64,000 nucleotides of DNA from Pseudomonas sivasensis (GCF_013778505.1 NZ_JAAOWU010000001.1:558001-622000), one strand, 5' to 3'; shown: positions 53,594 to 62,737, counted from the stretch's first letter. A program made the numbers and translations. The notes: generated by a model not told the origin, from the sequence alone.

Positions 53594-55131
53594 TCTTCCA
53601 TCAGCGCCAGGTTGACCCGTGTCGGCGCCAGGTAGGTCAGGTGACCACCGCCGTCGACCGCCAGGTTTTCCACAGCCTTGTTGGAGAACTCTTCCAACTT
53701 CTTCTTATCGCTGCAATCGATCCAGCGCGCCGAGTACACGGTGATTGGCTCGTAGGAGCATTCGACCTTGTATTCCTCTTTCAAGCGGCTGGCGACCACA
53801 TCGAACTGCAGCACGCCGACAGCGCCGAGGATGATGTCGTTGCTGCGCTCGGGGAAGAACACCTGGGTGGCGCCCTCTTCCGCCAGTTGCTGCAGGCCTT
53901 GGCGCAGTTGCTTGGATTTCAGCGGGTCACGCAGGCGTACGCGGCGGAACAGTTCCGGGGCGAAGTGCGGGATACCGGTGAAGCCCAGCGCTTCGCCTTC
54001 GGTGAAGGTGTCGCCAATCTGGATGGTGCCGTGGTTGTGCAGGCCGATGATGTCGCCGGCGTAAGCCTCTTCGAGTTGTTCACGCTCGGAGGAGAAGAAC
54101 GTCAGGGCGTCGCCGATGCGTACGTCCTTGCCGGTGCGCACGTGGCGCATCTTCATGCCTTTTTCGTATTTGCCGGAGCAGATACGCATGAAGGCGATAC
54201 GGTCGCGGTGTTTCGGGTCCATGTTCGCCTGGATCTTGAACACGAAACCGGTGAATTTCTCTTCGACCGGCTCAACCGTGCGCTCGTTGGCCACACGGGC
54301 CAAAGGCTTCGGCGCCCAGCCCACGACGGCGTCGAGTACATGGTCGACACCGAAGTTGCCCAACGCGGTACCGAAGAACACCGGAGTCAGTTGGCCGTCG
54401 AGGAATTCCTGCTGATTGAACTCATGGCAGGCGCCCTGCACCAGTTCCAACTGGTCGACAAAACGGTCGTACTCGTCACCCAGATGGGCGCGGGCTTCGT
54501 CCGAGTCGAGTTTCTCGATGATCTTGGTTTCGGTGCGTTCGTGACCGTGGCCGGCGGTGTAGACAATGATGTAGTCATCCGCCAGGTGGTACACGCCCTT
54601 GAAGTCGCGGTAGCAACCAATCGGCCAGGTTATCGGCGCGGCCTTGATCTTCAGGACTGCTTCGATTTCATCCAACAGCTCGATCGGGTCGCGGATATCG
54701 CGGTCGAGTTTGTTGATGAAGCTGACGATAGGTGTATCGCGCAGGCGGCATACGTCCATCAACGCGATGGTCCGTGGCTCAACGCCCTTACCGCCGTCGA
54801 GGACCATCAAGGCCGAGTCCACCGCAGTCAGGGTGCGGTAAGTGTCTTCGGAGAAGTCTTCGTGGCCCGGGGTGTCGAGCAGATTGACCATGTGGTCGCG
54901 ATACGGGAATTGCATGACCGACGTGGTAATGGAAATACCCCGTTGTTTCTCCATCTCCATCCAGTCGGATGTCGCATGGCGGTCGGATTTGCGGGATTTC
55001 ACCGTGCCGGCCACAGCGATCGCCTTGCCCATCAGCAGGAGCTTCTCGGTGATGGTGGTTTTACCGGCATCGGGGTGGGAAATAATAGCGAAAGTGCGGC
55101 GTTTCGCGACTTCGGCGGCCTGGTGGGTCAT
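53548..55131 (-). CDS. prfC: Peptide chain release factor 3
   Basis: A 527-residue translational GTPase with G1 SHPDAGKTT (near 18-26), G2/G3 ([24 protein letters not shown]), and G4 [10 protein letters not shown]3 removes RF1/RF2 from the ribosome after peptide release. ATG 55131 ([16 protein letters not shown]) is the family start; an in-frame ATG at 55200 is rejected. The last codons lie in a 93-bp direct repeat shared with 49558-49650, showing that the 3' end was the insertion site of the neighbouring cassette. The protein itself is intact. Confidence 0.96.
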   Translation of the reverse strand: MTHQAAEVAKRRTFAIISHPDAGKTTITEKLLLMGKAIAVAGTVKSRKSDRHATSDWMEMEKQRGISITTSVMQFPYRDHMVNLLDTPGHEDFSEDTYRTLTAVDSALMVLDGGKGVEPRTIALMDVCRLRDTPIVSFINKLDRDIRDPIELLDEIEAVLKIKAAPITWPIGCYRDFKGVYHLADDYIIVYTAGHGHERTETKIIEKLDSDEARAHLGDEYDRFVDQLELVQGACHEFNQQEFLDGQLTPVFFGTALGNFGVDHVLDAVVGWAPKPLARVANERTVEPVEEKFTGFVFKIQANMDPKHRDRIAFMRICSGKYEKGMKMRHVRTGKDVRIGDALTFFSSEREQLEEAYAGDIIGLHNHGTIQIGDTFTEGEALGFTGIPHFAPELFRRVRLRDPLKSKQLRQGLQQLAEEGATQVFFPERSNDIILGAVGVLQFDVVASRLKEEYKVECSYEPITVYSARWIDCSDKKKLEEFSNKAVENLAVDGGGHLTYLAPTRVNLALMEERWPDVKFRATREHH

Positions 55132-55462
55132 GGGAAATCGCCTGGCAGGTGAGTCAAAAAAGGGCGGCGAGTATAGCGCAAACCCCGGGGGCCGGACCAC
55201 CGTTCACCCGATTGGGGGTGGCTAAATGCTGCCAAGTATGGAACCTTTTAAAAGGTAGAGACGTCCACTCCCCTGCTACCGCACTCGGAACAGGGGCTGA
55301 TAAATCAGCAAGTTAGCCTGACGAGGCTGCGCTCATGGCTCGGATTGATACCGCGTTGCCGGTATGGACGAGCTGCTTTTCGCGACCACATTCGCCGACA
55401 GCCAGGAATGGCATTGCCGCTCGGAAATGTGTTCGCCGACAAAAGAAAAAAGGAGTCCGCCT
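55132..55462. other. 331-bp region between prfC and the osmoprotectant operon
   Basis: On the minus strand a perfect -10 TATACT (55175-55170) lies 39 bp before prfC, with no good -35. In the middle is the 14-bp perfect palindrome ACCTTTTAAAAGGT (55243-55256). The right half up to the GTG start of the permease shows no gene of its own. Confidence 0.5.
55243..55256. promoter_or_regulatory. 14-bp perfect palindrome upstream of the osmoprotectant operon
   Basis: ACCTTTTAAAAGGT, about 205 bp before the operon's first start codon and about 115 bp from prfC. It could be a repressor operator; the cognate protein is unknown. Confidence 0.4.
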
Positions 55463-56179
55463 GTGGCTATTCGCTATGGCAAAGGGCTGATAGGAGGAGT
55501 GGTTGTCGTCGCTCTCCTGGCCCTGCTGGTCCACTGGATCGGCATCAACACGATCGAACTGTACCGCGACGATTTGTTGTTTTACCTGCAAGCTCATTTG
55601 ATCCTTGTTCTAGTGTCCATGCTGGCGGCCCTGATTGTGGGCATCCCCGCCGGTATCCTGCTCAGCCGACCGAACATGGTCGGGCGCGCAGAACGCTTCA
55701 TGCAGATCTTCAACATCGGTAACACCGTCCCTCCCCTGGCCGTACTGGCCATCGCCCTCGGCGTCCTCGGCATCGGCAGTGGTCCGGCCATCTTCGCGTT
55801 GTTTCTCGCGTCCCTCCTGCCCATCGTGCGCAACACCTACGAAGGCCTGAAAAACGTTCAAGGCTCACTGAAAGAAGCGGCCACCGGCATCGGCATGACG
55901 CCTCGCCAAGTGCTGTTTCGCGTGGAATTGCCCAACGCCGTGCCGATCATCATCGGCGGCGTGCGCGTGGCCCTGGCGATCAATGTGGGTACTGCGCCGC
56001 TCGCGTTCCTGATTGGTGCAAACAGCCTCGGCAGTCTGATCTTCCCCGGCATCGCCCTGAACAATCAGCCGCAATTGCTGCTCGGCGCCGCGTGCACCGC
56101 GTTGCTGGCCTTGCTGCTTGACGGTCTGGTGACCATGGCCAGCCGCCTCTGGCTGGAACGCGGGTTGCGTCCGTCTTAA
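55463..56179 (+). CDS. Osmoprotectant ABC transporter permease (OpuCB/YehY-like)
   Basis: A 238-residue permease with about five to six helices and the betaine-transporter EAA loop (EAATGIGMTPRQVLFRVELPNAVPIIIGGVRVA). It starts at GTG 55463, six bases after AAGGAG; a longer upstream frame lacks a ribosome-binding site. First gene of a permease-binding protein-permease-ATPase operon for glycine betaine, choline or carnitine. Confidence 0.88.
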   Translation: MAIRYGKGLIGGVVVVALLALLVHWIGINTIELYRDDLLFYLQAHLILVLVSMLAALIVGIPAGILLSRPNMVGRAERFMQIFNIGNTVPPLAVLAIALGVLGIGSGPAIFALFLASLLPIVRNTYEGLKNVQGSLKEAATGIGMTPRQVLFRVELPNAVPIIIGGVRVALAINVGTAPLAFLIGANSLGSLIFPGIALNNQPQLLLGAACTALLALLLDGLVTMASRLWLERGLRPS

Positions 56180-56199
56180 GGCTTTGCAAAGGAATTCAC

Positions 56200-57093
56200 A
56201 TGAAAAAACTGACCTTGATATTGAGCTGCGCCCTGCTGTTGGCAGGTATTGCGCAAGCCGCTGAAAAACCGGTGATCCGCATCGGCGCACGGGTGTTCAC
56301 CGAACAGACCCTGCTGGCCGAAATCACTTCCCAGTACCTGCGCACCAAGGGTTACGACACCCGCGTGACCGGCGGCCTGGGCAGCAACCTGGCGCGCAGT
56401 GCCCAGGAAAGCGGGCAACTGGATCTGATCTGGGAATACACCGGCGTGTCGCTGGTGGCCTACAACCACATCGACGAGAAGCTCAACAGCGAACAGTCCT
56501 ACGCTCGGGTCAAAGAACTCGACGCGAAAAAAGGCCTGGTCTGGCTCTCGCCATCGCGCTTCAGCAACACCTACGCACTGGCACTGCCAGAGAAAGTGGC
56601 TGAAGAGCATCCTGAGATCAACAGCATCAGCGACCTCACCAAAGCCATGGCGCAAGACACCAAGGAACACCGCTTGGTGGCCCTGGACACCGAGTTCGCC
56701 AACCGCTCCGACGGCTTGGCCGGCATGGTCAAGCTGTATGACATGAACCTGACCCGCAAGAACACGCGGCAGATGGACGCCGGCCTGGTCTACACCGCCT
56801 TGCGTAATGGCCAGGTGTTTGCCGGTTTGGTCTACACCACCGACGGTCGCCTGAACGCCTTCAAGCTCAAGCTGCTGGCGGATGACATGCACTACTTCCC
56901 GGACTACACCGCCGCGCCGGTGGTGCGTCAGGAATACCTCGACAAGCACCCGCAACTGGCTGCCGAGCTCAAGCCGCTGGCCACTCTGTTCGACGACGAA
57001 ACCATGCGCCAGCTGAATGCGCGGGTCGACGTCGACCATGAAAGCCCATCCGCTGTTGCCGCCGATTTCCTGCGCCAACATCCCATCAACTAA
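56200..57093 (+). CDS. Osmoprotectant ABC transporter binding protein (OsmF/OpuCC-like)
   Basis: A 297-residue periplasmic protein with signal MKKLTLILSCALLLAGIAQAAE. The OpuAC-type fold shows IGARVFTEQTLLAEITSQYLRTKGYDTRV, LDLIWEYTGVSLVAYNH and VYTTDGRLNAFKLKLLADDMHYFPDYTAAPVVRQEYL. Conserved Tyr and Trp residues could form the aromatic cage for quaternary ammonium groups. 20 bp after the first permease. Confidence 0.9.
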   Translation: MKKLTLILSCALLLAGIAQAAEKPVIRIGARVFTEQTLLAEITSQYLRTKGYDTRVTGGLGSNLARSAQESGQLDLIWEYTGVSLVAYNHIDEKLNSEQSYARVKELDAKKGLVWLSPSRFSNTYALALPEKVAEEHPEINSISDLTKAMAQDTKEHRLVALDTEFANRSDGLAGMVKLYDMNLTRKNTRQMDAGLVYTALRNGQVFAGLVYTTDGRLNAFKLKLLADDMHYFPDYTAAPVVRQEYLDKHPQLAAELKPLATLFDDETMRQLNARVDVDHESPSAVAADFLRQHPIN

Positions 57094-57105
57094 GAAGGAG
57101 AAGAC

Positions 57106-57759
57106 ATGGAATTCCTGAACGCCTTTTCCCATCTTGATTGGGCCCAAGTCCTGCACCTGACCTGGCAGCACATCACCCTGGTCGGCATCGCGGTAATTCT
57201 GGCAATTGTCGTGGGTGTGCCCCTGGGCGTGCTGATGACGCGCTTCCCGACCTTGGCTGGCCCGCTGCAAGCCAGCGCAACGGTACTGCTGACCGTACCG
57301 TCCATCGCGCTGTTCGGCCTGCTGCTGCCGTTCTACTCGAAGTTCGGCCAGGGCCTGGGACCGATGCCGGCGATCACCGCCGTGTTCCTCTACTCCCTGT
57401 TGCCGATCATGCGTAACACCTACTTGGCGCTGACCGGCGTCGAACCGGGCATTCGCGAGGCCGCCAAAGGCATCGGCATGACCTTCGGCCAGCGCCTGCG
57501 CATGGTCGAACTGCCCATCGCCGTGCCGGTGATCCTCGCCGGTGTGCGCACCGCCGTGGTGATGAACATTGGCGTCATGACCATCGCCGCCACCATCGGC
57601 GCCGGTGGCCTGGGTGTACTTATTCTGGCTTCCATCAGCCGCAGCGACATGTCGATGCTGATCGTTGGCGCAGTGCTGGTCAGTCTCCTGGCCATCTTCG
57701 CCGACCTGCTTTTGCAATGGCTGCAACGCTCGCTGACTCCAAAAGGACTGCTCAAATGA
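57106..57759 (+). CDS. Osmoprotectant ABC transporter permease (OpuCD/YehW-like)
   Basis: A 217-residue permease with the same EAA loop type (EAAKGIGMTFGQRLRMVELPIAVPVILAGVRTA) and the end motif TIAATIGAGGLGVLIL. It pairs with the upstream permease as a heterodimeric channel. The stop overlaps the ATPase start (ATGA). Confidence 0.92.
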   Translation: MEFLNAFSHLDWAQVLHLTWQHITLVGIAVILAIVVGVPLGVLMTRFPTLAGPLQASATVLLTVPSIALFGLLLPFYSKFGQGLGPMPAITAVFLYSLLPIMRNTYLALTGVEPGIREAAKGIGMTFGQRLRMVELPIAVPVILAGVRTAVVMNIGVMTIAATIGAGGLGVLILASISRSDMSMLIVGAVLVSLLAIFADLLLQWLQRSLTPKGLLK

Positions 57760-58913
57760 TCGAACTTCAAAACCTGACCAAGACTTTTCAAAGCAACGGC
57801 AAAACTGTTTCGGCCGTGAACGACGTAAGCCTGACCGTCAACGAAGGCGAGATTTGCGTATTCCTCGGCCCTTCGGGCTGCGGTAAGAGCACAACGCTGA
57901 AAATGATCAACCGCCTGATCAAGCCGACCTCGGGCAAGATCCTGATCAACGGCGAAGACACCACCGACCTCGACGAAGTGACCCTGCGTCGCAACATCGG
58001 CTATGTGATCCAGCAGATCGGCCTGTTCCCGAACATGACCATCGAGGAAAACATCGTGGTCGTGCCCAAGCTGCTGGGTTGGGACAAGCAAAAATGCCAC
58101 GACCGCGCCCGCGAGTTGATGAGCATGATCAAGCTGGAGCCTAAGCAGTATCTGCACCGCTATCCGCGTGAACTGTCGGGCGGCCAGCAACAGCGGATCG
58201 GCGTGATTCGCGCACTGGCGGCCGATGCGCCGTTGCTGCTGATGGATGAGCCATTCGGCGCGGTCGACCCGATCAACCGCGAGATGATCCAGAACGAGTT
58301 CTTTGAGATGCAACGCGCGCTGAACAAGACCGTGATCATGGTCAGCCACGACATCGACGAAGCCATCAAACTGGGTGACAAGATCGCGATCTTCCGCGCC
58401 GGCAAGCTGCTGCAGATCGACCATCCGGATACGCTGCTGGCGCACCCGGCCGATGAGTTCGTCAGCAACTTCGTCGGCCAGGACAGCACCCTCAAGCGCC
58501 TGCTGCTGGTGAAGGCCGAAGACGCGGCGGACAACGCCCCGTCGGTGAGCCCGGAAACCCCGGTGGCCGATGCCCTGGAGCTGATGGACGAAACCGACCG
58601 CCGCTATGTGGTCGTCACCTGCGCCGAGAACAAAGCGCTGGGTTATGTACGACGTCGCGACCTGCACCGTCAGACCGGCACTTGTGGCCAGTACCTGCGC
58701 GAATTCAACGCCACGGCGGCGTATGACGAGCACTTGCGCATCCTGTTGTCGCGTATGTACGAGTTCAACCGTTCGTGGCTGCCGGTGATGGATGCCGAGC
58801 GGGTGTTCCTGGGTGAAGTGACCCAGGAGTCGATTGCCGAGTACCTGAGCTCCGGTAAGTCCCGTGGGGGCAAGACCAGTATCGTTTCGCCGGCTGAGAC
58901 AGCCTTGAGCTGA
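57756..58913 (+). CDS. Osmoprotectant ABC transporter ATPase with tandem CBS domains (OpuCA-like)
   Basis: A 385-residue protein with an N-terminal ATPase (Walker A GPSGCGKST, Q-loop region VIQQIGLFPNMTIEEN, signature LSGGQQQRIGV, Walker B LLLMDEPFGAVDP) and a C-terminal pair of CBS modules (about 270-375). In OpuA-type transporters the CBS domains sense ionic strength or nucleotide and gate uptake, so this ATPase is probably osmo-controlled. ATG 57756 was chosen over an in-frame ATG at 57717 because it overlaps the permease stop. Confidence 0.93.
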   Translation: MIELQNLTKTFQSNGKTVSAVNDVSLTVNEGEICVFLGPSGCGKSTTLKMINRLIKPTSGKILINGEDTTDLDEVTLRRNIGYVIQQIGLFPNMTIEENIVVVPKLLGWDKQKCHDRARELMSMIKLEPKQYLHRYPRELSGGQQQRIGVIRALAADAPLLLMDEPFGAVDPINREMIQNEFFEMQRALNKTVIMVSHDIDEAIKLGDKIAIFRAGKLLQIDHPDTLLAHPADEFVSNFVGQDSTLKRLLLVKAEDAADNAPSVSPETPVADALELMDETDRRYVVVTCAENKALGYVRRRDLHRQTGTCGQYLREFNATAAYDEHLRILLSRMYEFNRSWLPVMDAERVFLGEVTQESIAEYLSSGKSRGGKTSIVSPAETALS

Positions 58914-59144
58914 TGCACAGTTAGACCCATTCACGCTGAAACGGCCCATCACTGTTCGAGTTTTCCACAAACCCGGCAGTGCATGAGCCGAGTCAGGACG
59001 CGATAAGCCGCGCAAATCTCATTCTAACTAAGCCTTAAAGACTGTCAGAACTCACAGGTTCCAAGGATTCAGGAATAGGTTCCAATGCGCCTCGACACAT
59101 CGAAACGCTCTTGCACCTAACGTCTTGAACCTACGAGGCTCCCT

Positions 59145-59492
59145 ATGAGTACGAAAGAATCGGCCACTCCAATTTCTGGGGAAGAATCCCGGGCCCCAGC
59201 GGCAATGATCATCGGTGGAATCGCTGATCCACAGCGTGTCAAACAAGGCAACGACTTCACATTGACGATCGCTGCCCAGCTCGTGGACGAACGCGGCACC
59301 GCGATTCCAAACGTCACCACAACCTGGAGTACAAGCACATCAGGGGCCAGCTTCGCATCAGGCCCGGGGCCATTGAACGGTACGCTGACGGTAAGGAATG
59401 TACAGAGCACTACAAACGTTTCATTTACCGTTTCCACGGCTCAATACCCGAACATTAGGAAGACCCACAGCTTCAGCCTGATTCCGTTCTGA
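59145..59492 (+). CDS. Small Ig-like (beta-sandwich) protein, function unknown
   Basis: A 115-residue protein without a signal peptide. Residues 25-112 look like one bacterial Ig-like (Big-type) domain: ADPQRVKQGNDFTLTIAAQLVDERGTAIPNVTTTWSTSTSG, then LNGTLTVRNVQSTTNVSFTVST. This type usually occurs in long surface adhesins; here it stands alone. No SD stronger than GAGG (59136-59139) is seen. Neighbours give no clue to function. Confidence 0.6.
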   Translation: MSTKESATPISGEESRAPAAMIIGGIADPQRVKQGNDFTLTIAAQLVDERGTAIPNVTTTWSTSTSGASFASGPGPLNGTLTVRNVQSTTNVSFTVSTAQYPNIRKTHSFSLIPF

Positions 59493-59526
59493 CGGTTTGT
59501 TGGCTGACTCGCCCACGCTGATAGCC

Positions 59527-59560
59527 TTCGTGGCGAAGGCACTTGCTCCTTCGCCACGAA
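59527..59560. terminator. 13-bp perfect hairpin after the Ig-like gene
   Basis: TTCGTGGCGAAGG / CCTTCGCCACGAA with an 8-base loop (59540-59547). No T-run on either strand. It is very stable and could end transcription with Rho or act as a repeat element. Confidence 0.6.
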
Positions 59561-59680
59561 AGCGCTGAAACGCCTTCAAATTTCCCCTTTTGGGGAACAT
59601 CAATCCGTCACACCTGTCGGTTACATAAGTAGCTGCACGCCATCGCGCGACGAACGCGTGCAAAAACGCGACATTTTTAG

Positions 59681-59709
59681 TTGATCTCAAGCCCCTCACG
59701 CCCTAAAGT
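59681..59709 (+). promoter_or_regulatory. Sigma-70-type promoter upstream of speC
   Basis: TTGATC (59681-59686), exactly 17 bp, TAAAGT (59704-59709). Transcription would start near 59715, nearly 200 bp before the speC start codon. Confidence 0.65.
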
Positions 59710-59714
59710 TCGCG

Positions 59715-59807
59715 CCGAACGTCCATGCTGGAAACGATCCATCCGGCTCAAGTACTGACGACGAGACAGCAAGGCCAAGGGACGCAGTTGATCCCATGGC
59801 CTTTTTG
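59715..59807 (+). ncRNA. Candidate small RNA or attenuated leader upstream of speC
   Basis: Between the promoter at 59681-59709 and a Rho-independent terminator (AAGGCCAAGGGA / TCCCATGGCCTT, 59771-59803, followed by T5) lies about 90 nt with no reading frame. The terminator stands more than 100 bp before speC, so it yields either a free small RNA or a transcription attenuator of speC. No Rfam family could be named from sight. Confidence 0.55.
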
Positions 59808-59911
59808 CTTTCGGCGACATGCCTTGGGAAGTAGGCGAACCAAAGTGGGGATACGGAGGACGTTCATTTGCACCCATTGCTAATTTTAGTTTGCCCTTAG
59901 GAGTTCCCAGC

Positions 59912-61075
59912 ATGTCGATCAACGTCGAAGATTATTTCGCGCGCGCCACTTTTGACAAACTGAAGGCGTTCGCCGACAAGCAAGAAACCCCGTTCGTGGT
60001 AATCGACACCGCCATGATCAGCCAGGCCTACGATGACCTGCGCGCCGGTTTCGAATTCGCCAAGGTGTATTACGCGGTCAAGGCCAACCCTGCCGTCGAG
60101 ATCATCGACCTGTTGAAAGACAAGGGTTCGAGCTTCGACATCGCCTCGATCTATGAGCTGGACAAGGTCATGGACCGTGGCGTCAGCGCCGACCGTATCA
60201 GCTACGGCAACACCATCAAGAAATCCAAGGACATTCGCTACTTCTACGAGAAGGGCGTGCGCCTGTTCTCCACCGACTCCGAAGCCGACCTGCGCAATAT
60301 CGCCAAGGCCGCGCCGGGTTCGAAAGTGTATGTGCGCATCCTCACCGAAGGCTCGACCACCGCTGACTGGCCTCTGTCGCGCAAGTTCGGCTGCCAGACC
60401 GACATGGCCATGGACCTGCTGATCCTCGCCCGTGACCTGGGCCTGGTGCCGTACGGTATCTCGTTCCACGTAGGCTCCCAGCAGCGCGACATCAGCGTGT
60501 GGGACGCGGCAATCGCCAAGGTCAAAGTGATCTTCGAGCGCCTGAAGGAAGAAGACAACATCCACCTCAAGCTGATCAACATGGGCGGCGGCTTCCCGGC
60601 CAACTACATCACCCGCACCAACAGCCTGGAAACCTACGCTGAAGAAATCATCCGCTTCCTCAAGGAAGACTTCGGCGACGACCTGCCGGAAATCATCCTG
60701 GAGCCAGGCCGTTCGTTGATCGCCAACGCCGGTATCCTGGTCAGCGAAGTGGTGTTGGTTGCACGTAAGTCCCGTACCGCCGTCGAGCGTTGGGTGTACA
60801 CGGATGTGGGCAAGTTCTCCGGCCTGATCGAAACCATGGACGAAGCCATCAAGTTCCCGATCTGGACCGAGAAGAAAGGCGAGATGGAAGAAGTGGTCAT
60901 CGCCGGCCCAACCTGTGACAGCGCCGACATCATGTACGAAAACTACAAGTACGGCCTGCCGCTGAACCTGGCCATCGGTGATCGTTTGTACTGGTTGTCG
61001 ACCGGTGCCTACACCACCAGCTACAGCGCAGTTGAGTTCAATGGCTTTCCGCCGCTGAAGTCGTTCTACGTGTAA
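59912..61075 (+). CDS. speC: Ornithine (lysine/ornithine) decarboxylase, alanine-racemase fold
   Basis: A 387-residue fold-type III PLP enzyme. Lys57 (YYAVKANP) forms the Schiff base, the phosphate loop GGGFP is at 225-229, EPGR at 264-267 and catalytic Cys335 lies in GPTCDSAD. It converts ornithine to putrescine and, in some relatives, lysine to cadaverine. ATG 59912 follows TTAGGAG; an upstream in-frame ATG at 59819 is rejected. It is eukaryote-like, unlike E. coli SpeC. A terminator follows directly. Confidence 0.93.
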   Translation: MSINVEDYFARATFDKLKAFADKQETPFVVIDTAMISQAYDDLRAGFEFAKVYYAVKANPAVEIIDLLKDKGSSFDIASIYELDKVMDRGVSADRISYGNTIKKSKDIRYFYEKGVRLFSTDSEADLRNIAKAAPGSKVYVRILTEGSTTADWPLSRKFGCQTDMAMDLLILARDLGLVPYGISFHVGSQQRDISVWDAAIAKVKVIFERLKEEDNIHLKLINMGGGFPANYITRTNSLETYAEEIIRFLKEDFGDDLPEIILEPGRSLIANAGILVSEVVLVARKSRTAVERWVYTDVGKFSGLIETMDEAIKFPIWTEKKGEMEEVVIAGPTCDSADIMYENYKYGLPLNLAIGDRLYWLSTGAYTTSYSAVEFNGFPPLKSFYV

Positions 61076-61088
61076 GTAGCCGGCCAAT

Positions 61089-61119
61089 AAAAAACCCATG
61101 ACGTGTCATGGGTTTTTTT
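61089..61119 (+). terminator. Terminator after speC
   Basis: CCCATGAC-GT-GTCATGGG, with A6 before and T7 after; can work in both directions (hicB is convergent). Confidence 0.95.
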
Positions 61120-61148
61120 ATGCCTGTGATTTGTCATCACCCGTTGCG

Positions 61149-61550
61149 TCACGCAGATAACTCACGCAACGCCGCCGTCGCCAGAAACCCTGACCGCGAC
61201 GCATAGCGGTGATCCTTTTGCACTCGCTCATCAATGCGCTGCAACAACTGTTCCGGCAAAGAAGCATTGAACCGCACCGATCTCCCCAGATAAGGGGTGA
61301 GATCAAAGTCGACTATCGCCCATACGCCACCGGCAAAATCCGGGTTATCCCAATGGGCATCAACCTCCTGCGCATGGGGAAGTGTTTCCTGGTCTGCAAC
61401 CAGCCCTTCCAGATGCAGTGCGAGTGCCTCACGGACATTATCCAGCGCTTCGGAAAACGACCCACCAGCCGAAAAACACCCTGGTACGTCGGGGACCGTC
61501 ACGCTGTAGTCCGAGTCAGCATCTTTATGTACTACCACGGGAAACTTCAT
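61149..61550 (-). CDS. hicB: HicB antitoxin
   Basis: A 133-residue protein. The N-terminal partial RNase H fold (MKFPVVVHKDADSDYSVTVPDVPGCFSAGGSFSEALDNVREALALHLEG) binds the toxin; the C-terminal ribbon-helix-helix (FNASLPEQLLQRIDERVQKDHRYASRSGFLATAALRELSA) binds DNA. It neutralises HicA and represses the operon. It follows hicA with a 55-bp gap. Confidence 0.93.
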   Translation of the reverse strand: MKFPVVVHKDADSDYSVTVPDVPGCFSAGGSFSEALDNVREALALHLEGLVADQETLPHAQEVDAHWDNPDFAGGVWAIVDFDLTPYLGRSVRFNASLPEQLLQRIDERVQKDHRYASRSGFLATAALRELSA

Positions 61551-61605
61551 TGTTCCTCCTTTGAACGAGCCTCACAGAACTCATTCAACTCATCAATCGG
61601 GGCCA

Positions 61606-61788
61606 TCACTTGAGACCTGCTGACTTGAAAATACTGTGCAAAGTGCCCTTTGCAATTTCCGACTTGGGATGAGGAACGGTCACTCGCCCTCGCTTCACCG
61701 GGTGCTTGAACTGGTGATGACTGCCCTTTACTGCCACCTCAAACCAACCATCCGCAACCAGCAGCTCAATCACCTCTCGACTTCTCAT
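61606..61788 (-). CDS. hicA: HicA toxin (mRNA interferase)
   Basis: A 60-residue dsRBD-like toxin with the catalytic-His motif GSHHQFKHP (His24/25) and VTVPHPKSEIAKGTLHSIFKSAGL. HicA cleaves mRNA independently of translation. First gene of hicAB, with an operator-like palindrome 15 bp upstream. Length is normal and it appears intact. Confidence 0.93.
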   Translation of the reverse strand: MRSREVIELLVADGWFEVAVKGSHHQFKHPVKRGRVTVPHPKSEIAKGTLHSIFKSAGLK

Positions 61789-61802
61789 CGCCTCACCCTT
61801 CA

Positions 61803-61819
61803 GTGTGTATATTACACAC
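61803..61819. promoter_or_regulatory. Operator-like palindrome of hicAB
   Basis: GTGTGTATATTACACAC: two 7-bp arms around TAT. Position just upstream of hicA fits HicB autorepression. A further TACACACGAGACACAC (61843-61858) is a possible second site. Confidence 0.65.
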
Positions 61820-61985
61820 CGCCATTAGGCAATGCGCTTTTTTATACACACGAGACACACCAATGAAAAAGCCCGCTTAACGTATAAGCAGGCTCGTGTG
61901 AGGCAATGATGACGATGTGTAAATCCTTTTCGCCAGCGAAGTAATGTCAGTTTCTATGCCACGGACTGTTAAAAGCTTTTGTGCA

Positions 61986-62735
61986 CTATGAAAGCATCGC
62001 AGCCCGCTGTTGATAGGCCTGCGCCATCGCACGAATACGCGGATCATTCGCCGCTGCCAGCGCCTTGTGCGCCGTGCGCAGGAACTTCAGATTACCGCCC
62101 GCCAACGCCTTGCGCAGCCACTCCAGCGCCGCCTCGATCTGGCCTCTGTCAGCCAACACCGCCGCATAACTGAACTGCCCGCGAAAATCCCCGCCTTCGG
62201 CTGAGCGGCGGTACCACTCAACGGCTGCATCCAGGTCCTTCGGGCAAAACTGGCCTTCTTCCAGGTAGCGCCCCAGCAGGTTCATCGACTTGGCGTGCCC
62301 CTGCTCCGCCGCCTGGCGATAACGCATCAGTGCTTGCTGCTGATCTTCAGCAACACCACGGCCGGTCGCCAGTAAGTTGGCGTAGTTGTACTGCCCCCAA
62401 TCCAATCCGGCCTGCGCCGCCAAGCGGTACTCCCGCACCGCCGCCGCTTCATCGACGGCACAGCCCCAGCCATGCTCAAGGCAACGCCCGGCCATATTAC
62501 GAGCCATCAAATGCCCGCTCTGAGCCGCAATGCGGAACCAGCGCAATGCCAGCGCTTCATCGCGTGCAATGCCGCGTCCCTCCAGCAGGATTTGCCCGAG
62601 CAAGGCCTGGGCATCCACCACACCTTCCTTCGCTGCGATCAGAATCGCCTGGGCGGCGCGTACCGGTGAGTCGTCGAGCATGCCTTGCAGTTGTTCGACG
62701 TTGAGCACCTCTTCGCGGCGCAATAGGAAGCCCAT
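61986..62735 (-). CDS. Sel1-like repeat protein
   Basis: A 249-residue protein made of about five Sel1-like (TPR-related) repeats of 36 residues: AQALLGQILLEGRGIARDEALALRWFRIAAQSG, GQYNYANLLATGRGVAEDQQQALMRYRQAAEQG, SMNLLGRYLEEGQFCPKDLDAAVEWYRRSAEGG. Such solenoids bind partner proteins. It lies 2 bp after piuC, so it is cotranscribed and may be iron-regulated; the same pair occurs in P. aeruginosa (from memory). No signal peptide. Confidence 0.9.
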   Translation of the reverse strand: MGFLLRREEVLNVEQLQGMLDDSPVRAAQAILIAAKEGVVDAQALLGQILLEGRGIARDEALALRWFRIAAQSGHLMARNMAGRCLEHGWGCAVDEAAAVREYRLAAQAGLDWGQYNYANLLATGRGVAEDQQQALMRYRQAAEQGHAKSMNLLGRYLEEGQFCPKDLDAAVEWYRRSAEGGDFRGQFSYAAVLADRGQIEAALEWLRKALAGGNLKFLRTAHKALAAANDPRIRAMAQAYQQRAAMLS

Positions 62736-62737
62736 GC

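Noticed and set aside
53473..55152. 559-residue plus-strand frame over prfC
   Set aside because: Antisense of the release factor 3 gene.
56176..59015. Two long minus-strand frames over the osmoprotectant operon
   Set aside because: Shadows of four well-supported plus-strand transporter genes.
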